In this document: positions 1 through 15,000 of the stretch, piece after piece | Layout of the letters: each line of letters begins with the position of its first letter | Numbering within the stretch: position 1 is the stretch's first letter | Assembly (NCBI GenBank): GCA_026874595.1 | Contig: CM049314.1 | Coordinates: 63,708,800-63,772,799, forward strand | Direction: 5' to 3' | Length of the DNA stretch: 64,000 nt | DNA from: Sipunculus nudus | Lineage: Eukaryota; Annelida; Sipuncula; Golfingiida; Sipunculidae | The notes under the pieces: model-generated | The model's input: the letters and a program-made list of their open reading frames with translations, nothing else | Told to the model about the DNA's origin: nothing | Database searches by the model: none | Made by a program: the position numbers and the translations under genes

Positions 1-35
1 AATACTCCAGTCAATCTGCAGACTGTCCATGATAC
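1..35 (-). CDS. ZC3H13: ZC3H13 exon 17, cut by the window edge
   Basis: Acceptor ctttaattttag at 47-36; phase 1 entry gives GIMDSLQIDWSI, matching the DxxDVDWS motif that opens the C-terminal ZC3H13 domain. The exon continues left of base 1. Confidence 0.72.
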
Positions 36-3000
36 CTAAAATTAAAGAGCATAAACAATGTGACAGATATTTAGCCATATATATTTATACAAAATACAAA
101 ATAGAAAAGAAATATTCAATAGTAAGTTAAGATGAAATGACAGTGCAATTTTTATATTATAACATAACATATAGGCAAATTATCAATGATTGAGAAAATT
201 CCATCATCTTGACTGCCTATGGTGTATTAAATTTTAAGAAAGCATGTATCATGATAAACATATGAATGTTTGATTCATTATACTTTGTTATTCTTTCTTA
301 TCTTTTAATTTCTTTTTTAGCCTTCATCATGAGGGTATGTGCTCATTCCCATTTATGTGTGTGTGTGTGAGGGTGTGTGTGTGTGTTCATTCACAACATT
401 ACTCACACAATCATGAACAGAATCTCATGAAAGTTTTAAGGGCATTTTGGAAATGGGCCAGAGAAGAATCGATTATTTTTTTATGTTGATCCAGAATGTG
501 GTCCAGATTTAGGGATGCCATCTAGGAATATTCACAAATAATCAATCACTTATGAATGAATGAACATGGGAATATGGGCCAAATAGGAGAATGCCCACAT
601 GGCAGTGGCTTGTATTCCTTTGAATGCGTATTTCCAGTTATCCATTTTTCAGAACTGGAAAGGGTGATGATGAACTGGCAGTGATTACAAAATATCATAA
701 ATCACAGTATATATGCTGTTCTTGAGTGTTTTACTTGTTCACAAAATAAATTAGACAACGATACAGTAAAAAAAATTAAATAGAAAGGAGTACCCCATGG
801 GGGAATAAGTAAATATATACCTGGTGGTTTCTCTTTATCAGTTTCATCATCGCCCAGCAAGTCTTGTTCATCATCGGATATCTCATCGTAGTCCAGACCC
901 TCTGCTTCTTTCACTATGTCCTCTACAGTACTCTCTTGTTCACCTGAAAACATAAGTATTCAGTAGTGCTGGGACAATAACCAATGTCTGGGATTATCAC
1001 GATATCTGACAGCTGGGATAATTGTATCGTTAACTTTCCTGTTATCATGATATCATGATATGCTTATTTGTCCACAGTTTTGGAACACACACATGCCCTT
1101 TTAGGGTTTATACCAAAAGATTATGACATCACGAGGGTCTTTCTGTGTTCAGAAAAATCATATCTTACAAGAATAACATTTATTTTAAAATGGGTATGTT
1201 CAAATGACAGTGGTGGACAAACTGACAGAATCATATTTTCTGAAAACTGGCGATTTGCCTGCTTATAAGTAGTTGTACATGGCAGATAGCACTGACATTA
1301 GTGATATGTTGACAATTGCTGGAGTACCCTTGCCAGATGCTTATATTATGATACCATGATATATTGGAATAAATTCTATTTCATTTTCATGATACAGAAA
1401 AGTGATATCATCCCTACCCTAGTATTCAGGTACACCATAAAAAATGTCAATTTATCATACATCAACCATGTGATTACTTAATTGTCAACGGTAAATTGTG
1501 TTTTAATTGTGAATGGAATTTCAAGAATTGTCTGACACGTCTTTCTCTGATGTGTTAAGATTACTGTTTACAATCAACTAATTTATTTACTGGTTCATTA
1601 ATGAATGAAGTGTTAAAAAGAAACAAATTTAATACAAGTTTTCATAGTCATGCCTATACTCAACAGACATACCTCTGAAATGTTCAGTTTTGCATATTAA
1701 TTTTGTATAGATTTATTTTCTGCAAAACAAGGATGCATAATGGCAGAAAGAATTTGTCTTGTTTGCACTGTTCTAGTTTAATATTTCATTTTTTTTTAAA
1801 ATAAAAACATTCAAAAAGGTTAATGTTTCAATGCTGATACAAATTTGTAAAGAAAATTCCATCTATAATAATGTAGCAAAATCAGGGTTTCAATTAAGTC
1901 AAAAAGTCAAACATACCAGGTGGCGGCTGTGGGGGTGCAGGTGGCGCCACTTCCTTTTCTTCCTCGAGGTGTGGGGTGGGGACGCTCTCCTCTGGTTTGG
2001 TGTCTGGAAATCCCTCTGGTCGTGGTCTATTCCCACCATATCTATGATTGAAATACAAGATGATAATCAATCTATTTCATCCAAGGTGGAAACCAATCTA
2101 TTTCATCAACCAGCAAAAAAACATTTTGGGAAACCTAACATTTAGGGAATGATTCAAATAAGTGTTTGAATTCCTATTTATATATAGCAAAATAAGGTAT
2201 CCATATGCATTTGTATTTGAGGCTAAGGTTCCATATTCAATATTTGTATTTATCCTGATTATGTGTAAGTTAAAAGTAAAAATTTTATAACATAAATATC
2301 TTTCTAAGGCAGTCAGTCTAAGCTCCCTGTGGACTGCTGTTTTAAAACTATGACTCCATTTCTGTATGTTTCAATGTCTAATGCATAGGAATAAAATGTA
2401 GTATTTATTTAGGGCAGTCTACATGTATTTGTATCTGCAATTTTTTAGGCACAAAAGCCTATTTTCTACATGTGATGCTGTTTAATGTATGAGACTAACC
2501 ATATAATTAAGTTTTCCCCGTAAAGAAATAGTTATTAATTTGTTCTGAGTAGAAGTATAATGTATTTAAATGCACACAATCACACATTTTGCATTAATAG
2601 TTAAACACCAGATAGCTGCATATTAATAGGTATTATTTTGTTATTGGAGTTTGTCAAGTGACCAGCCATGGAAATCATAATGACCAGGCAACTGTATGAT
2701 GATCCAAGCTTCAGACCCTGTTGCAATTCAACATCTTGCCCTAGAGCAGCTTAACTTGTGACTTTGACCAATGGATTAAGTTTCCTAACTTGGCCACAAT
2801 AGGATTAATTTTCACTGACAACAGATAAAGACCATTCATGTGAGTTTGTTAGATTACCTATCTTCTCTCTCCCAGTGGCGGTCACGGCTGTCTGATCGTG
2901 GCTGTGGATCTAGTTGGCTGTATCTCTCTCGGCCACGGCTTCGCTCTCTGTCCGAATCTCGGCCTCGTTCCCGGTCCCAGCTCCTCCTGTCCATGTCAGG

Positions 3001-6000
3001 ACGGTCCGGTCTATCGTAATGCTCTCGTCCAAACCTGTCTGGCTCTCGGCTTTCTGGGTCTGAGAATGTTCGTTCTTTTTGCTCCCTGTTGTCAATATGA
3101 CTAAAAGCCCGATGTTCTTCCCTTGGGGGTGGCGGTTGCTGACGTTGGTCCCACTCAAGATGCTCTTCACGACGGTCTGGTTGATCAGGCGGTCTTTTTG
3201 CCTGTCACATATGACAGAGAATGCTAACTTAATCACAGGTGTTAATTTTAAAAAAAATTGAGTGTTGAATATTTTAATATTTTTTTTTTCAGTTCAAACC
3301 TCATATCTAATTTATGAACAGGTTCACAAAAATTGTATCTTTCCCATTCAGAATATATTTATTGTAATAAAACTATAAAATTTTGCAATCAGTGAAAAAA
3401 AATATTTGATATTAACAAATGAAATCACTAAATTTTGCAAATAGCCTAACTAAAAGTTCCAAGCAAACATTATTTTGAAAGTGATTCAAATGAAGGCATA
3501 CTTAATTGTAGTGTACACTTAAAGTACACTAACACATTAAAAACTAGACATTTCTTGGCACCGCAGGTGCCAGAGTATCCCCAGACATAGTAGGCCCACC
3601 CCTTTAAGAATAGGCCCCCATTTTTAGCAGCATATAATGACACTTGGCAAGCAATTATTGTTTCTTCCATCTATCAATCCACAATCTTTTTGAATATGTT
3701 GGTCCTGTGACCTTGACCTTTGACCTCATGACCCAAAAATCAATTCGGGTCTTGCTTTTCCAATGGGACATATACAAAGCAAAGTTTGAAATCTATACAT
3801 CAATAAAAGCAGGAATTATCATCCAGAAACTAATTTTTGGACAGATGGCTCCTGTGACCTTCACTTTTGACCTTGTGACCTCAAAATTGATAGGGTTCTT
3901 TCTCTCTTGGCACGTGAACTATATGTGCAAGATGAAAGATCTGAGATGAAATGTTTGGCTGAAAATGCATCCACATCTTTTTAAATTGTGTCCTGTGACC
4001 TTTGACCTCATGACCCCAAAATCAATTCGGGTCTTGCTTTTCCAATGGGACATATACAAGTCAAGTTTGAAATCCATACATCAATAAAAGCAGGAATTAT
4101 CATCCAGAAACTAATTTTTGGACAGATGGCTCCTGTGACCTTCACCTTTGACCTTGTGACCTCAAAACTGATAGGGGTCTTCCACTCTTGGCAGGTGAAC
4201 TATATGTGCAAGATGAAAGATCTGAGATGAATTATTTGGCTTAAAATGCATCAACAGTATCTTTAAAGATGCAAGTCCAGTGACCTTGACCTTTGACCCC
4301 AAAAATAATTCGGGTCTTGCTTTTCCAATGGGTCATATATAAGTCAAGTTTGAAATCAATATATCGATAAAAGCAGGAATTATCATCCAGAATCTAATTT
4401 TTGGACAGATGGCTCCTGTGACCTTCACCTTTGACCTTGTGACCTCAAAATTGATAGGGGTCTTCCTCTATTGGCAGATGAACTATATGTGCAAGATGAA
4501 AGGTCTGAGATGAAATGTTTGGCTGAAAATGAATCCACAGTCTTTTTAAAGATGTGTCTTGTGACCTTGACCTTTGACCTCATGACCCCAAAATCAATTG
4601 GAGTCTTGCTTTTTCAAAGGGACATATATAAGTCAAGTTTGAAATCAATACATCAATAAAAGCAGGAATTATCATCCAGAAACTAATTTTTTGACAGATA
4701 GCTCCTGTGGCCTTGACCTTTGACCTTGTGACCCCAAATTTGATATTGATCATCCACTATTGGCAAGTGAGCTATATATTCAAGTTGGAAGACCTAGGAT
4801 GAAAGTTTGGTATAAAATGCATCCACAGTATCTTTTAAGATGCGAGTCCAGTGACCTTGACCTTTGACCTCATGACCCTAGAACCTATAGGGTTCTTACT
4901 TTAGTGGTCGGCCATACATAAGTCATGTTTGAAATCCATATGGCAATCAACACTGGAGATATCATAAGAGGTGTGTGGTTTTCACCAAATATGGGCACAT
5001 AAAAGGTCCAGGCCACTCTCTTGATAAAGGTCATGACCCAAATGTAAATAGACCTCATCCCATAACCCATCTCTCTACATGTGCATAATATGAAAGAAAT
5101 CTGTCCATTAGTTTTTGACTTATAATGCTTACAGTACTGTCAAGTGGCAATTATGGGGGTATTAAAAGGCGTAAAAACAAGAAAAGTATAATAGGTGGCG
5201 CCACCAGTTTCTGGTATATCGCAAAGCTATCCAAGATCTTCAGTCACCTTGATTTTTGGACCAGTCTATGCAAGCTTACTTGAGATATTTAAGAATTTGT
5301 GTTATTTTCAGCAAAAATGGACCTATTCAAGGTCAAGGTCATTATCCTAGCATAGGTCATGACCCCATTTTAAATAGGCTTTGTCCCCTTACCTATATCT
5401 ATACAAATGTAAAGTTTGAAAAAGATCAGTGAAATTTTTTTTTATTTATCCCGCTCACAAGGTTTTTCTGCGGCGGCGGCGGCGGGACCGTCGTGAAACC
5501 ATAGTATCCCGACTTTGTCTGGGGATACAATAACAAGGGATTGCGTTTCAGGACATTTTTTAAAATGAGAAGTCCCCTTTCTTCTGAGAGGGGACTCAAA
5601 TATTCCCATATATAATACAGGTTACAATCAACTATCTTTGCAAGATGCAGGGTTTGATTCCCTATATCAAACACTTTTTTTCATTTCATATACTGTTGGC
5701 TTCATATTTGCTAGTCTGATATTTCACGATTTCTCCAATTTTGAATGTTTCGCAAGGGTTTCATTTTCGCGATCTCACCAGAACCTATCTAAAATCTTTG
5801 GAAAAGCCATACCTGTGTATTATAAAATGAGAATAAGTCATGAATTTGTGATATTCTTCTCATATAACGATGGACCAGTACACACAGCACAGTTAGTTTA
5901 GTTCAAATTTAAGGGAACGTTTTCCCTATACCTGCATGGATGTAATTTATTATAAAATTTCTCACTGTTCTAACCAAGTCCTATACAAGTATTGGTTACA

Positions 6001-9000
6001 CTTTATAGAAGGACATATTCATTGCAATTGGCCAATTATTCCAGAGGGTTTCATTTTTGTGATTATTTTCCTTCTTATATCACAAAATAAAAACTCTTGC
6101 CAACAAAATGGCAACCACAGTATTTTAAAATGACGTGTGTTGTGTATTACCTCTTCCTCTGTGCGAGCCAGTAAGTCGTTGTCCTCTTCTGACAAATCAC
6201 TGAACAGTTCTCCTGCTTGGCTGCCAGACTTCTTTCCTGAAATATAAAATATCTGTATGGTCAAACTTAATTTATCTTTCTGGAAATCAAGTTATCATTA
6301 GTAGCAGCAACAGGCACTGATACATCTTTATAGTATCTATTATCTTAGATACGAAAAATAATTGAATATTTTTCTCTTCCTAAATTTTGGGGTTGTACAA
6401 AATTCATAACATACAAGTTACATTAAGGTACTGACCACAAAATTTGCATCTTTTCTTTCAGGAAAAAAAATTAACAAATTAAAAAATCTTGAAAAAATCT
6501 TAAATATTCAACAAGAATTTATAAAAAAATTTGAAATGGGTTGACAGCATTACCATGCAAATTTAAAGCAGAAGTACAATTATGAATGTCCATTTTGCAT
6601 TCTTTGATTAATTTCATAAGTAATATGTTTAAGAACTATTTAATAGAGAAGATAATAATTATACCCTCATCCTTGTAACCAGAATCTTGTCTGGATGAAG
6701 TACTGCCACCATGGTCACTGCCACGGTCTGTAATGAAAGAAATTAGGTATTAGTTTATCATATATACTGCATTCTGTATATATATATATATATATACAGT
6801 AGAGCGCTGTTTTTCCGAAAGCATCTGGGACAAGCTTTTCTTTCGGAAAAACAAATTTTCGGAAATTCGGTAGGGGGTCAAGGGCCAATTTTTTATGACA
6901 GTTAACGCTATATTACTGAGGGAACACCGTGTTTCTTTCGACCAACATAACTTACGAACGGATCTTATAAAAATGTCAGAATTATTGCACAGTTTGATAG
7001 GTAAAACCCATTTTTAATTGTTTTTAGGATACTTGTGTGCCATTTTTTCCAAAAAAAATTAGAGGCGGGAAAGGTCAATTGACATCGCCATTATGTAGCT
7101 CGGTTAGTTTCTTAAATAGCCCGTAGGCGGCGCCAGTGCAGCACACACATAACGCAGTCCATTTTCTTTTCTTTGACTCCAATATCTCTGGCAAGTGACA
7201 GCAAGAGGATCGTGTTCAATTGGTGTTCTTCTTGACAGTAACGGCAAGTTTAAGTAAGTGACACAATTGCTCTTGCGAGTTTCGGCTTAGCATCTTAACC
7301 AGTGCAGCACACACATAACGCAGTCCATTTTCTTTTCTTTGACTCCAATATCTCTGGCAAGTGACAGCAAGAGGATCGTGTTCAATTGGTGTTCTTCTTG
7401 ACAGTAACGGCAAGTTTAAGTAAGTGACACAATTGCTCTTGCGAGTTTCGGCTTAGCATCTTAACCTACTTGAGCAGAAGAGATGTGCGAATGGTACCTC
7501 CAAATACTCTTGCTAGTAAACTGCTAAGTTGTTTGGCCTGACATCCCAGCCAAAGCCGACAAACTATGCTCGCTTGAGTACTAATGAGTTATAGTTGATA
7601 ATACACAAGTGCTCTTGGATAAACTGCTCATCAGCTTACTAGGGGTATACGGAGCCTGGCATTGCAGGACTAGCTGTAGGTATTACACATTTGCCCCGGC
7701 AACAGCATCGGCCCAGAACTAATTAATTAGGGTCACCACTCAGCATAACCACCTGACCGCAGGCTATTGTGACATGTAATTACAATAATTCATTTGAGGT
7801 GTTTACATGCTTGAAAAATATTTAGGAAATACATATAAATTTTCAGTTCCGTAATTTTTTTTTTCGGAAAAACATATTTTCGGAAATTCGGCATTCGGAA
7901 ATACGGCACTCTACTGTATAATGTATCATATACAGTTAGTTTTACTTCATGTACTACAGAACTATTTCTTGAGTGCAGCTAACTAGCCGTCTCACTCTTC
8001 AGGTCTAACTCTATAGCTCAGCTGACTAAAACCCAACAAAATTCAAGGAATTATGTCCCCCACTTCTGCCTTCAAGTCCGGGATGATTTTAGAGTCTGTG
8101 ATAAGTACAAATAGTATTAACCATGCTCAGAAGATGGCAGTTACTACAAAAAATTCAAGTATTTTATGTCCACTGCTAGTGACACCTGATGATGATTAGT
8201 GAAACTAAATGTGCTGTTTCATCATATAAAAAATAAAATATCATATTGTATTATGATCTTGTGAGACAAACACTCCAAAACCAATCCCAACCAAGGTAAG
8301 CATGAGAGCAATCACTGACACAAATTTGAATGAAATCAGATAAAATTTAAGAAAGTTATTGCACAGAAATGAAAACCTGACAGACAAACAGACAAATAGA
8401 CAGTGGGACAGACAGACAAACTCAAATCAATGTCCCCTGTTCCTTCCAAGGAAGCAGGGCCGATAAAAATCCTTATGGAAACTTGTTCAATAATCATCAA
8501 TAAACATAAACCTTAGATACATTCCTGACAGCCAATGATGTAATTTTACACAGAAACCACTTAATCACAAGAATATGTGTAGTTGACTTTGCTTAATACT
8601 TTTAATCAATTGAATTTCTAAGAATTCATTTCTTCTTCCACTACATAATTTCATATTTAAAATTTCATGACTTTTTTTGGGTTATATAAACTCTGTACAA
8701 ATTTTTCAGCAGACAAAATCTCCCTGGTGATGAAATCACATTTTATTGAACGTAGAATATAGAAATCCGTACCAAGGTCTCTCCTGGATCGTTTAGCCTC
8801 TCTTTCATCTGGGATGGGTTCACGCTGAGGTGAGCGTTTTCTGCGTTCTGGTTCTTTCCTCTCTGGCCTCGGTGGCTCCCTCTGGTCCTGGTATCTGTCA
8901 TCTCTCTGTAAGATATTCACTATATCATTTATCACTATCAAAATTGATCATTTGTGCTGAAAGCATATTTAGCTAAATGATTATCTGAAATGTTGTTACT

Positions 9001-12000
9001 ATTTGAGCACAGTACCAGTCTAATGTAAAGCATACATTAACATGATGCTTTTGTTTTACATTTCCAGGACAGAAACCAGTCTAGTGGATTTTGCACTTTT
9101 GCAACAGATTGTAACAGGATGTCTTTTGAGCAGGGGATCAGTTAACTGATGTTTGAACAATTTTGAGAATGGAGCCAGTTTATGGAGGACTCACATTTCT
9201 CCTTTGATCCCTCCGTCTGTCATTCCCATCATCTTTATCTGGTCGCCCGCGGCTGCGATCCCGGCCATCCTCTCCACGACTGGACATGCTGATATCACTG
9301 ATGGCAGATGGCGTTGGTGAAGCATCATGGCGTCTCTTTGGTGGAGGGCTCCGTCTGTCCATCGGAAAGTCTTGAGGACGCTTCCTGAAATTTAGTAATT
9401 TATTATTGTAATAGTAATTACAATTACAATTGTTAATTTATATAATGCCGGTTAAATTAAAATTTTGATTATCTTCTGACACTTTACAATGATAAAAAGC
9501 ATTTAGCTCAAAATTGGCTTTAAAAATATGATTTTAGGTGTTTCCTTAATTCTATCAGATTGTCAATCTTCCTTAAAAATTTTGGTAGACTGTCCAAAAA
9601 ATTCAGGTCGGCTACACTGAAAGATCGAGCTGCAAATAAGTCTTGTGGTTCACACAACAGATTAGCAGATGTTTTATATCCAATTGCGATAAGTGACCAT
9701 CTCTGTTTGGTTTATGTACTGATATTTTGTCTGTGAGATAACTTGGAGCCTGATCATGCAGTGCCTTGAAGATAATAGTCAGGATTTATACTCAATTCTA
9801 AGTTGGGGAAAAACATCTACTCCCAAGTGGCAGGTCACCTGAAGCAGCGCAATGTATTGCAATAATATTTTTAATACCTAAAAGAAAAATGCAGCAATGT
9901 TATGAAGAAGACAACAATAAATAAAAATTTTATTAAATGGTTACATTTTTATTTAAAGTATACAAATGCTGTGCCCTAGAACTAGTTCTGGAAGTGATAG
10001 CTGACCAGAATCACTGGTCGTCCTCAGAGTATTATTGTTTATAGCTTGGTTTTTCCTTTAATGTTATTTTATATCTCTTGTCCAACAAAAGCCTGTTAAT
10101 GAAACTAGCAAGCACCTCTGTGAGGAAACAAATAAGTTTACACAAGTTCAAACACCAGTGCATTTGCCCACACTGAAGTTTTAGGGAGTGAGGGGGAAAG
10201 TGTTAATGTTGAAACCTGGTAAATCAAGCTCATTAAGAATTACTATTAACCTTGAATCAGATCTTGCTCTCTCTGATCTTTCTCTATCATCCTCCCTCCT
10301 TCGTTCTCTCCCTCTCTCCCATTGGTCTCTGTACTGTTCAGGCTCTGGCTCCCACCCACGACCTTGACCTTGACGTTCAGGTCGTCGCTGCTGGTCCATT
10401 TTGAAATCTCCTGGACGTCCTCTAAAATCTCTTTCCCTCCCTGGCCTTCTGTCTGGAGGGGTGTCTGGAAACATTACTACATCAACAACAGCAAATAATT
10501 ATTATCTCCTTTAACTATTGATAATAATGACCACACTTGGCACAACACCAACCTAGACTTTACTCAGAATTTGTACATACAGTAACAGGAAACTAGTGTT
10601 GGAAAATGGTTGTAATTTCATGATTGATCAATAGTAAAAATAGGTTGACCTCTACTGACTGATAATCAGAAATAATTGCATGGTTGTTTAGGAGTATAAA
10701 TTTTTGGACCTTATATAGACTTGTACCTCATCTCAACTGACATGTAAGCTTACATTTAGGCTAATAATGTTAAAACTTAATAGTCTAGAATATAGAAAAT
10801 AAAAAGTAACTTAGGAATTAAGCTGTTTTTAGTATATGAAGATTTTACATTAGTTTTCTTGCCTAAAGCATATAAAAGCAAGCATTTCCTCACCCCCAAA
10901 GACTTAGTTATGTGCAAATAAATGGAATTAATTATGGCAATGCAAGATTGATCATCAGATCGTTTGCATTATCCTGACTGATCATTAATGATAATAGATC
11001 ATCAGCCCATCAGCAAATTACTATGGAAACACATTCCACTGAGCATTCCCCCAGAACATTTTAAAGCATCACAGTTTCAAGCCAGAGGAGTAAAGTACAG
11101 GTATACAAATTTCAGCAGGTCTGAACTGTATGTAGTAAATCTACATGAACATTTTTCAAACCAAGAAAGAGTCACAAATGAAGATTAAGTATACCTTTCT
11201 CTGCAAAATCATTTTACGATAACTCTCAACAGAACACAAAAAAAATAAATGGTTTTCTGTAACAAAGCATGCTGAATATTACAAATTTTATATTTTAATA
11301 TAATGTAACCTTTTGTACTTTTATTTTTTTTATACTATAAAAATTGTACCCAACAGGTCATATTATATGAAAGTCAAATACCATCTGTGAATAGTTTTTT
11401 TTTATATTTTGTAAAACTGTGTGATAATGGTCTCATGTCCTAGAGTCAGAATTTGTGGAAATAACAATCAATTCCTCAAAACTATAATTTGCTTCCTATT
11501 TTTGAGTTACAGTGTATGAAATGAGGATTACACCACTATGCTACAGATAATGATAATGATAATATGTAAATGCCTAAGTAATATGTTTACCTTCTCTCAT
11601 TCTCTCTGGTTCCATCATACGATCCCTTTCTCGTCTATCTCCACGGCGATCATCTGAGTACCAATATCAATTACACATAATTACTTTTGAATAAATACAT
11701 GTATCAACAAAGGAATATTTTTCCGGAAGTTGCTACCACAGAACTAAGAGAAACGATCACCTGGGCCATTATGAAGAAGATAATTATGTCAACATCCAGA
11801 AAAATTGTAAAGATGCCATACCAGTATTTCTATACCGACACATGACAGATCTATATGTAGGCAGTATATGTAACCTCTGAATAGTTTCTAGTTTTTTTTA
11901 TATTTTACTATATATTCACTTATTGTTTTTTTTTAAGATTATTACGAGTAAACTCTCACCTCTTCTATCATAAGGCTGGTCCCTGACTCTTTGGTATTCC

Positions 12001-15000
12001 ATATGTTCCGGCATCGGTGGAGGTGGTGGAAACCCTTTTTCACGGAATCCACGGCCATTATCACGACCACCATTTCTCCCTCGTTCATCATATCTCCCAT
12101 GATAGGGTTGTTCAAAGGGTGGAGGAGGGAATGGCATTTCTTGACCCCTGACCCTTTCATGTCTACCATGCTGTTCAATTTCATGCCGTCCCCCATATCT
12201 GTGATCCGGTCTTTCTCCAGGTCGCCCAGGAGGATGGGGGTAGTGGGGCTCAGGAACTGGGGGAGGCGGGTAATGTTCTGGTGGTAATTGTGGATAGCGT
12301 TCCCCACTTCTCCCACGGCCTTCATGTGGCGGTGGATGCATGTCCGGCCATGGTGGCATATCTGGATGAGGCGGTAACATGGGAGGTGGCCCCAGTGGTG
12401 GTCTGTTACGGGAATACATTTCAGGTGGCGGTGGGAAACGGGGGTCAAATTTAAGCTTATGACCCCAAGGGTCACGTTCAAGGGTGCGTTCACGTTCTCT
12501 ATCATCTGGTGGCTCCATTGGGTGGCCATGAGGGTATTTACTTGAGGAATGTGGCACCATTTCCTCTTCCCATTCTCTGCGTCTGGGATCTGGCGGCGTA
12601 TCCCTACTACCCTCCCTTCTCCCATCACCCCACTTTTCCGGCCTTTCTCGTTCTCGAGGTTCTCGTTCTCGTGGTTCTCGCTCACGTTCTCGCTCTCGTT
12701 CATGATGATAAATCTCTTTATCGATACTCTCTCTTTTCTCCTTCCTTTTTTTCTTCTTATCGACTTTGATGTATTCTGGTTCCTCTTCCATGACGTGTTT
12801 CTTCTTGCTGTGTCTCCGGCTCTCTGATGAGTCATCACGTCTTCGGTCCATTGAGCGACTAGGAGTTGGAGACACTGATTCCCGGTGTGATGACCTTTCA
12901 AGCGAAGCATGCTTTCTGCTACTGCTTCGCTCATGTGACTCCCAGCGTTCCTCTTGCCAATTTTCAGCTTTGTCATGCGACCTCTTGCGTTTACTTTTGC
13001 TTGATCTTTCAAATTCTACACTAGCATCCCGTTCCCTTACCACATATTTTTGTCCGCGACTTTCTTTTTCTAATGACCTTGACCTTCTCCTAGCCTCTTT
13101 ATCTTTCCTTGAAGTCCTAGAGGGTTTTTCTGGTGTCCTTAGTCTTTCTTTACGCGATTCTTTTTTCATCTTTATGTCATGGCCTTGTGGTGACTTTGAA
13201 TAACTGGAAACACGTGATTTAAATTTTTCTTGTTGCAATGCTTTCTTTTTCCGTGAAACCGGTCTTCTCACGGGAGATGATGACTCCACATCATCACTGT
13301 CATCTGACGAGTCAGAGCTGGACGAAGAGGATCCGCTGCCAGAGCTTGACGAAGATGAACTTGATGATGACGATGATGAGGTAGAGGATGACCTTGACCT
13401 TGCAGTATGGGACACCCTGTTTTGAGATCTGGAATGGAACCTTTTTCACAATAGATATGTCTTATCTCATAGTAAAATCCTGATAGGAACTCTTTGTGTT
13501 ATAGATTTATGAACATATTCAGTTGTCAGTTGGGGTCTGATGTATCTATACAAATGAAACAAATGTAACTGTACATACAATTATTTTCCATTCTTTTAAA
13601 TGACTGGTCCACGTCCTGTTGATGGCACTGTCTACTGAATGATGAAGGATGAAACTATGTTTTTCAAGCCTTCTGGATTTCATGAACACTCCAAATGCAG
13701 CCATTATACACTGTAGTTGTTCTTCTTAACCCCTGCTTTGTGTAGCAAGATTCTATAGTCCTCACCAGGGTTGACACAGGACAAAGAATAGGAATCAGAC
13801 CAATGAGAGCATGGTATTGCATTGTGCATCCAGCACCAAGTTTAAACCCGGGACATCACTCCTGTTGGGTCTGATTACACCAGTTCTGGTACAGGGCCAA
13901 AAATCAGACCAACGAGAGCAGGGTGTCATGGGTTTAAACTTGGAGCTGGATGCACAATGTGATATCACTGTGCGAGCCCTGGTGCTAAGACCAGGAGAAT
14001 CTAGCTATACTAAGCAGTGGTTAAAATGGAGGAGATTTAGTATGACTAGAGGGAATAAGCTCTGCCTGAGGAGTATAGATTTCAATTTTATTAGAATGGG
14101 GCCAGGAATAATCCAGACATTAGAGTGAATCTATATGGTTATATGGAGATATCCCCATGTTGCCTTAAGCCACCAGCTGGGATTAAAACCAGGGGCTTTC
14201 TGCTCAATAATCCAACAACTTAACCATTGAGCTAGGCCAACTTTGTCTGCAATCACAATGTATAAAAGAATACAGCTTTAAAAATATCTCTCAACTTGAT
14301 TTGTAACGGTCCGTTATCATACACACCTCTTGACTGGACGAACATTAATGTCTTCATTTGCACTGTGGCCCCGCTGACGACTTCCTGATCTTGGAGTTTG
14401 CTTCTCAGCAGTCCTCTTTGTCTTTCTGTAATAAATATATTTTAAATGAAACAATATTAATTGTTCATATATATAATATATACTTTCCCCATTACATTTC
14501 CACTGAAATCTGAACATGAATTAATATCCCCCATCAATATTATGAGAAATTTTCAATAGGTTTATATTAAGTGGTATTATTTCAAAACCAATACAGATAA
14601 AACTAGCTGAACAGAATCACCAAATACTACATGTGTATAATATTTGAAACAATCAAGAACAATTTGCATTCAGTGTATAGAAGCATACTGTGGTTGGCTT
14701 TATATACAGAGGCTGAAATTTTACGCGTTTTTCATTTTGAACCTTTCACAAGGGTTTAATTTTTGTGATTGCAACAGAACATGTAAAATCTAAAACAGCA
14801 GAACCTGTATTGATTTAAAATTTAGAAAAAAAAATCCTACAAAACCTTACTAATTACTGGATTAGTCATTAAATTATGACTTGTATTACAGTCGATATGT
14901 ACCACAGCCTGTGAGAACAGCTAATGCATGGGCCAGTTTCAAAACTAGGCACATATAAGGTTGCTGATAAGTTGTTTTTTGAGGGCATCTTAGTTGATGG

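Noticed and set aside
1945-1956. GGTGGCGCCAC in ZC3H13 exon 15 as a copy of the array palindrome
   Set aside because: It is coding sequence for VAPPA with no flanking similarity to the elements; likely coincidence.
11942-13012. 356-codon open frame on the minus strand overlapping ZC3H13 exon 7
   Set aside because: It is the second reading frame of Arg/Glu/Ser repeat codons; composition alone keeps it open, it matches no family and the overlapping frame has the conserved splice phases.
14157-14240. A functional tRNA gene (also 63047-63101)
   Set aside because: A- and B-box words are present but no complete cloverleaf or proper acceptor stem; tail sequences recur, so SINE.
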